In this document: one piece after another, positions 33,691-36,314 of the stretch
Position numbering within the stretch: the first letter of the stretch is position 1
How the letters are laid out: each line of letters starts with the position of its first letter
Assembly: GCA_902509805.1 (NCBI GenBank)
Contig: CABWZL010000009.1
Span: 1 to 36,314, forward strand
Reading direction: 5' to 3'
DNA: 36,314 nucleotides
From: an uncultured Bacteroidota bacterium
GTDB taxonomy: Bacteria; Bacteroidota; Bacteroidia; Flavobacteriales; Flavobacteriaceae
Translations under genes and position numbers: made by a program
Notes under the pieces: model-generated
What the model saw: only the letters and a program-made list of their open reading frames with translations
Databases searched by the model: none
Told to the model about the DNA's origin: nothing

Positions 33691-34063
33691 AAAAATCAAA
33701 AAAATTATATTTATTTTATTGTTGTCAATAATTGGTTGTGATAAAGAACCAATTAGTCAGGACAAATCTTTCACAGGTACTCTGGTTAAACAAGGTATTT
33801 GCTTGAATTATGTAATTCAAGTAAATGATACTGATTTTCCACAAGAGTTAATTGAAAAAAGCTGGACAGATGAGTTTTCAAATATTGAATATAAAAATGT
33901 ATTTGCTCTTGAAAGTGTGTGTGATTTTTCTGAAGAGATTAAAGAAGGTTCTTCGTTTGAGTTTATCATAGACAATAAAAAAGAAAATAAGTGCGCTGTT
34001 TGCTTAGCTTACACTCCTGTTCCTAATAAGTATGTTAGCATAACAGTCACTAACATTAATTAG
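33686..34063 (+). CDS. Small lipoprotein of unknown function, probable ATT start
   Basis: I do not recognise the mature protein. Starting at TTG 33719 gives 114 residues but leaves only six residues before the lipobox Cys, too short for export. The same frame is open upstream to a stop at 33677, and from ATT 33686 it encodes KKIKKIIFILLLSIIGC, a textbook lipoprotein signal. That gives 125 residues with an ATT start overlapping the M28 stop (ATTAA). The mature part has four Cys besides the lipobox, including CAVC near the end, that could form disulfides. A sequencing error upstream is the alternative. Confidence 0.6.
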   Translation: MKKIKKIIFILLLSIIGCDKEPISQDKSFTGTLVKQGICLNYVIQVNDTDFPQELIEKSWTDEFSNIEYKNVFALESVCDFSEEIKEGSSFEFIIDNKKENKCAVCLAYTPVPNKYVSITVTNIN

Positions 34064-34083
34064 CTTTATTTTTTCTAAATTTG
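34061..34083. repeat. Intergenic T-rich repeat, copy A
   Basis: TAGCTTTATTTTTTCTAAAT then TTG. It starts on the stop codon of the small lipoprotein gene and ends with a perfect -7 box. Copies B (34447) and C (35256) share the core AGCTT-x-ATTTTTTCTAAAT. Confidence 0.65.
34076..34083 (+). promoter_or_regulatory. -7 box four bases before a small membrane-protein gene
   Basis: TAAATTTG fully matches TAnnTTTG and is followed by AAAC and then the ATG at 34088. It is part of repeat copy A. Confidence 0.5.
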
Positions 34084-34087
34084 AAAC

Positions 34088-34294
34088 ATGAATGAAAGTG
34101 TTTTAGTATTTATTAGAGTATTGAGCATATTGCTTGTTGTTTTTGGCAGTTTATACAACCTCTTTTCAGCCGAAGAATATGCTAAAAAGCAACTTAGAAT
34201 AATTCCAAGGATAGTCAGATATATAGCATATGCAATTGGAATAGTTTGTTCCGGATATGTAGTGAATCTAATTATTAATGATTTTCCCTCTTAA
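34088..34294 (+). CDS. Small membrane protein, two helices, unknown function
   Basis: A 68-residue protein with hydrophobic stretches at about 5-22 and 45-63 and a basic loop between (KKQLRIIPRIVR). I do not recognise a family. It is the first of five very small genes in a row, each with a short AT-rich spacer and mostly its own -7-like box. Confidence 0.55.
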   Translation: MNESVLVFIRVLSILLVVFGSLYNLFSAEEYAKKQLRIIPRIVRYIAYAIGIVCSGYVVNLIINDFPS

Positions 34295-34317
34295 TTTTAA
34301 ATTTATAAATTACAGAT

Positions 34318-34449
34318 ATGATTAAGAAGTTTATTAAAAAATTAATGGAAAGAAGAAAAAGGAACAAAGAGTTCAGAAAGGATTTCTATAAAAAAACCGG
34401 AGTAGACTTAAATGATGTTCATATTCACGGAGATGGACCTCCAGGATAG
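34318..34449 (+). CDS. Very small basic protein (43 residues), unknown function
   Basis: ATG to TAG in one frame, encoding MIKKFIKKLMERRKRNK through to VHIHGDGPPG. The first half is Lys/Arg-rich and the tail is HIHGDGPPG. TAAATTAC stands four bases before the ATG, and the 14 bases up to the ATG closely match those before the 34904 gene. The stop is the first part of repeat copy B. I do not know the function. Confidence 0.45.
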   Translation: MIKKFIKKLMERRKRNKEFRKDFYKKTGVDLNDVHIHGDGPPG

Positions 34450-34468
34450 CTTGATTTTTTCTAAATTG
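34447..34468. repeat. Intergenic T-rich repeat, copy B
   Basis: TAGCTTGATTTTTTCTAAAT then TG. It starts on the stop codon of the 43-residue gene and leads into the next gene's start region. Confidence 0.65.
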
Positions 34469-34477
34469 TAGTTGTAT

Positions 34478-34861
34478 ATGTATGAAACATTAAGGACAAT
34501 TCATTTGATTGCTGTTACACCTTGTATACCTATAGGCTTTTATTTGATTTATATATCCAAAAAAGGAAATAACCTTCATAGAGTATTTGGCAAAATATAT
34601 TTAGTATTAATGTTTTTTCAAGCTACAGTATCCTTTTTTATGGATGCAAGAGTTGGACCTCAATTTTTAAATCATTTTGGATGGATACATATTTTATCTG
34701 TCATTACTGTTGCTACAGTTCCATACGCTTTATATGCAATAAAAAGAGGTGATGTAAAAACACATTCAAGGTCAATGATAATTCTATTTTGGTCTGGATT
34801 AATAATCGCTGGAGGTTTTACACTTTTTCCTGGAAGATATCTTAATGAGCTTTTATTTTGA
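34478..34861 (+). CDS. Small DUF2306-like membrane protein
   Basis: A 127-residue protein with four hydrophobic helices. The pattern of a His-containing first helix (TLRTIHLIAVTP), then KKGNNLHRVFGKIY and the HSRSMIILFWSGL helix resembles DUF2306 membrane proteins, whose function is unknown. I chose ATG 34478 over an in-frame TTG at 34472 that adds two residues. Its spacer from the previous gene is repeat copy B. Confidence 0.6.
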   Translation: MYETLRTIHLIAVTPCIPIGFYLIYISKKGNNLHRVFGKIYLVLMFFQATVSFFMDARVGPQFLNHFGWIHILSVITVATVPYALYAIKRGDVKTHSRSMIILFWSGLIIAGGFTLFPGRYLNELLF

Positions 34862-34903
34862 CTTATTAATCTTTTACTTGACAACAATTTCTAAATTAGA
34901 GAT

Positions 34904-35083
34904 ATGAAAAACACAGAGCCTTATTACTTTTCTTTTTTTGGGATGATTATTTGTTTATTAGCAGATGATATTCAAGATTTAACAAATATTAATCAATGGG
35001 TATTTCTTTCTTTAGGATTAGCCATATGTTTTATACCTGCATACTTTTGGATTAAAGATTGGTTAAGAAAAAAGAAGAAATAG
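34904..35083 (+). CDS. Small membrane protein (59 residues), unknown function
   Basis: Runs from ATG to TAG and encodes MKNTEPYYFSFFGMIICLLA, then a polar DDIQDLTNIN stretch, a second hydrophobic helix and a basic end DWLRKKKK. Two transmembrane helices with a positive C-terminus suggest an inner-membrane protein with both ends inside. TAAATTAG lies four bases before the start. I know no family. Confidence 0.5.
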   Translation: MKNTEPYYFSFFGMIICLLADDIQDLTNINQWVFLSLGLAICFIPAYFWIKDWLRKKKK

Positions 35084-35097
35084 CTTGAATTTATTTA

Positions 35098-35262
35098 ATG
35101 AGAAAAAAAGAATGTGAAAGATGTAAAAAATCTTTTTCTAAAATGTATAGATTAAGATACATTAAATCAGTAAAAAATTGGGTTTTTATGTGTGAAGCTT
35201 GTCTGCTGGAAGTAAAGAAAGGCAACAAGTATTATCAATACGGAGGAACCTGGAAAGCTTGA
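35098..35262 (+). CDS. Small zinc-ribbon protein (54 residues)
   Basis: Runs from ATG to TGA. Two CxxC pairs, KECERCKK (C6/C9) and FMCEACLL (C32/C35), are separated by 22 residues, the usual spacing of a zinc ribbon; the protein ends YYQYGGTWKA. It is basic and soluble. A nucleic-acid or ribosome-linked role would fit but is not shown. The terminal GGTWK looks like a conserved motif. Its stop lies in repeat copy C. Confidence 0.55.
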   Translation: MRKKECERCKKSFSKMYRLRYIKSVKNWVFMCEACLLEVKKGNKYYQYGGTWKA

Positions 35263-35276
35263 TTTTTTCTAAATAG
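35256..35276. repeat. Intergenic T-rich repeat, copy C
   Basis: AAGCTTGATTTTTTCTAAAT then A. It overlaps the TGA of the zinc-ribbon gene and is 18 of 18 identical to copy B from AGCTT to AAAT, but no gene follows on the plus strand. The next ~110 bases (35277-35391) hold no feature I can support. Confidence 0.65.
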
Positions 35277-35391
35277 ATAACTACAACCCCTAAACATCCA
35301 TTTTACGTTAATTCAACTGTCTAATTTCTGCCAATTAATAGCTTTTTAGCCTCTTTTTTTGGAAATTAACAATGTATAAGGAGAACTAAAG

Positions 35392-35427
35392 AAAAAACCC
35401 CTCATTAGCTGAAGGGTTTATTTTATT
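35392..35427 (-). terminator. Intrinsic terminator of tRNA-His
   Basis: AAACCCCTCA and TGAAGGGTTT form a 10-bp stem with one mismatch around the loop TTAGC. On the minus strand it ends GGGGTTTTTTC, a good T run, about 25 bases past the tRNA-His 3' end. The plus strand has a weaker TTTATTTTATT. Confidence 0.8.
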
Positions 35428-35450
35428 AGTGTAATGTAACGGTTAACTTG

Positions 35451-35525
35451 GGTGGAAGAGCGGTCTCGAACCGCCGACCTCCTGAACCACAATCAGGCGC
35501 TCTAACCAACTGAGCTACAACCACC
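35451..35525 (-). tRNA. tRNA-His (anticodon GTG)
   Basis: The anticodon stem CCTGA/TCAGG encloses loop TTGTGGT with anticodon GTG. The extra G-1 and C73 typical of tRNA-His are both encoded. D and T arms pair, with one G-U in the T stem. The acceptor strands GTGGTTG and CTTCCAC pair at five of seven positions; positions 5-68 and 6-67 are adjacent U-U mismatches. The CCA end is not encoded. Confidence 0.92.
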
Positions 35526-35535
35526 ATTTAGGTGG

Positions 35536-35543
35536 CAAAAATA
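35536..35543 (-). promoter_or_regulatory. -7 box of tRNA-His promoter
   Basis: The minus strand reads TATTTTTG, a full TAnnTTTG match, 10 bases before G-1. This predicts a 5' leader of only a few bases. Confidence 0.5.
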
Positions 35544-35582
35544 GACTTTTTGAAATTTATATTAAAGAAATTATAAGAGAAA

Positions 35583-36296
35583 TTATAGAAGATCAAAAAT
35601 ATTATCAATAGCTATATTTTTTCTCGACTGAAAGGCTTCAGCATATTCTCTATCTATTAATCTACCGTAATTTTTTGCTCTGTATTTAATACTCTCAATG
35701 AAATTGTCAGAATTGATTTTAGTAGACTTAGTAGCGGAATCTTTAAGTACTTGACTTTTAAATGCTAGAATAGCTTCTTTTTTTATCTCAATAAAACTGG
35801 ATATATCTACTATTATATCTGGTTTAAAGTCGTTCCACTGTTGATAGTTAAGATTAATTTTAGGCCTCCAGGTTTTTTGACTTTCTCCTTCGTAAGAAGT
35901 ATCCAGCTTACTTAAACCACTTAAAAAAGCTGATTCATAAATTAAATCAGAAGCTTTACCATGGTCTGAATGACGATCGAATTGAGTTGGTGATAATATT
36001 ATATCAGGTTGATAGTGTCTAATGATTTTAATAACTTCAATTTGGTTCTCCTTATTATTAAAGATAAAGCCATCTTCAAAGTCAAGATTTAATCTGAATT
36101 TTGAGCCTAATATTGATGAAGCTTTAGCTGCTTCTTTATCCCTTAATTCAACAGAACCATTCGTGCCAAGCTCTCCTCTAGTTAGATCTATAATACCAAC
36201 TGTTTTACCCATAGATGTTGACTTAGCTATTGTACCACCACATCCCATTTCTACATCATCTGGATGTGCGCCAAAGGCAAGAATATCTACCTTCAT
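35583..36296 (-). CDS. bshB1: Bacillithiol biosynthesis deacetylase BshB1
   Basis: A 237-residue LmbE-like zinc deacetylase. The metal motif GAHPDDVEMGCGG gives H11, D13 and D14, and the third ligand lies in DRHSDHGKASD. Bacillithiol-type features are DLTRGELGTNGS and SPTQFDRHSDH. BshB1 removes the acetyl group from GlcNAc-malate before cysteine is added by BshC. Bacillithiol is the main low-molecular-weight thiol in many Bacteroidota. bshA and bshC are not in the window. The gene is complete, with ATG at 36294-36296, 18 bases from the edge. Confidence 0.94.
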   Translation of the reverse strand: MKVDILAFGAHPDDVEMGCGGTIAKSTSMGKTVGIIDLTRGELGTNGSVELRDKEAAKASSILGSKFRLNLDFEDGFIFNNKENQIEVIKIIRHYQPDIILSPTQFDRHSDHGKASDLIYESAFLSGLSKLDTSYEGESQKTWRPKINLNYQQWNDFKPDIIVDISSFIEIKKEAILAFKSQVLKDSATKSTKINSDNFIESIKYRAKNYGRLIDREYAEAFQSRKNIAIDNIFDLL

Positions 36297-36314
36297 TTTA
36301 TTGATGATTTTATT

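Noticed and set aside
34061..35276. Small-gene array considered as an integron cassette array
   Set aside because: No attC-type imperfect palindromes of about 60 bases or more are seen at the gene ends, and there is no integrase gene; the shared spacers are short T-rich stretches.
1..36314. Mobile element, phage, toxin-antitoxin or restriction genes
   Set aside because: I found no transposase, integrase, phage structural gene, methylase or recognisable toxin-antitoxin pair; the ART-like protein at 25430-26206 has no visible partner.

Overview
The window looks like a chromosomal segment of an uncultured, probably marine member of the Bacteroidota, class Flavobacteriia. The DNA is strongly AT-rich. 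Shine-Dalgarno sequences are essentially absent. Promoter -7 boxes of the Bacteroidota type (TAnnTTTG) recur. The gene set is typical of the group: BshB1, CrtB/CrtZ, split transketolase, lipoprotein FKBP, SurA, and a cysteate-lipid-like PLP enzyme pair. The genome appears compact: genes overlap by 1-40 bases in operons, and several convergent pairs share their stop codons.

Layout. (1) 1-80 is the 3' end of smpB, convergent with pcm. (2) 777-6739 is a six-gene overlapping plus-strand operon: Gfo/Idh/MocA oxidoreductase, YggS, DEDDh exonuclease with a decayed GIY-YIG domain, voltage-gated-type cation channel, miaA and an M20 hydrolase. (3) phoH-purC run on the minus strand; a SAM hydroxide adenosyltransferase and dnaN run on plus. 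(4) 10738-13040 holds two adjacent PLP enzymes that look like cysteate synthase (CapA) and cysteate C-acyltransferase (CapB) of capnine sulfonolipid synthesis, followed by a large secreted metzincin-like protease. (5) prfB with its +1 frameshift site and a cold-shock gene end at a bidirectional terminator facing dnaB. (6) dnaB, accA and an LptF/G permease run on minus; split transketolase and a beta-barrel protein run on plus. (7) An FKBP lipoprotein, a phosphoribosyltransferase, aroK, tRNA-Lys and tRNA-Leu follow. (8) Then come an unrecognised repeat-tailed protein divergent from crtB-crtZ, and the guaB-lipoprotein-surA operon. (9) 31242-34063 holds a LysE exporter, a DUF3050 protein, an M28 peptidase and a small lipoprotein. 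(10) 34088-35262 is an array of five very small genes separated by short related T-rich intergenic sequences. (11) tRNA-His and bshB1 close the window.

Most of the content is conserved housekeeping, and I do not see a clear new defence or mobile system. The observations most worth checking are: the CapA/CapB-like pair; a DnaB that ends like SSB (six Asp then Met-Pro-Phe); promoter -7 boxes exactly four bases before many start codons, implying leaderless mRNAs; a perfect 26-bp palindrome inside a protease gene; a tRNA-His with two adjacent U-U mismatches in its acceptor stem; the array of tiny genes with repeated spacers; and a lipoprotein whose only plausible signal peptide starts at an ATT codon.
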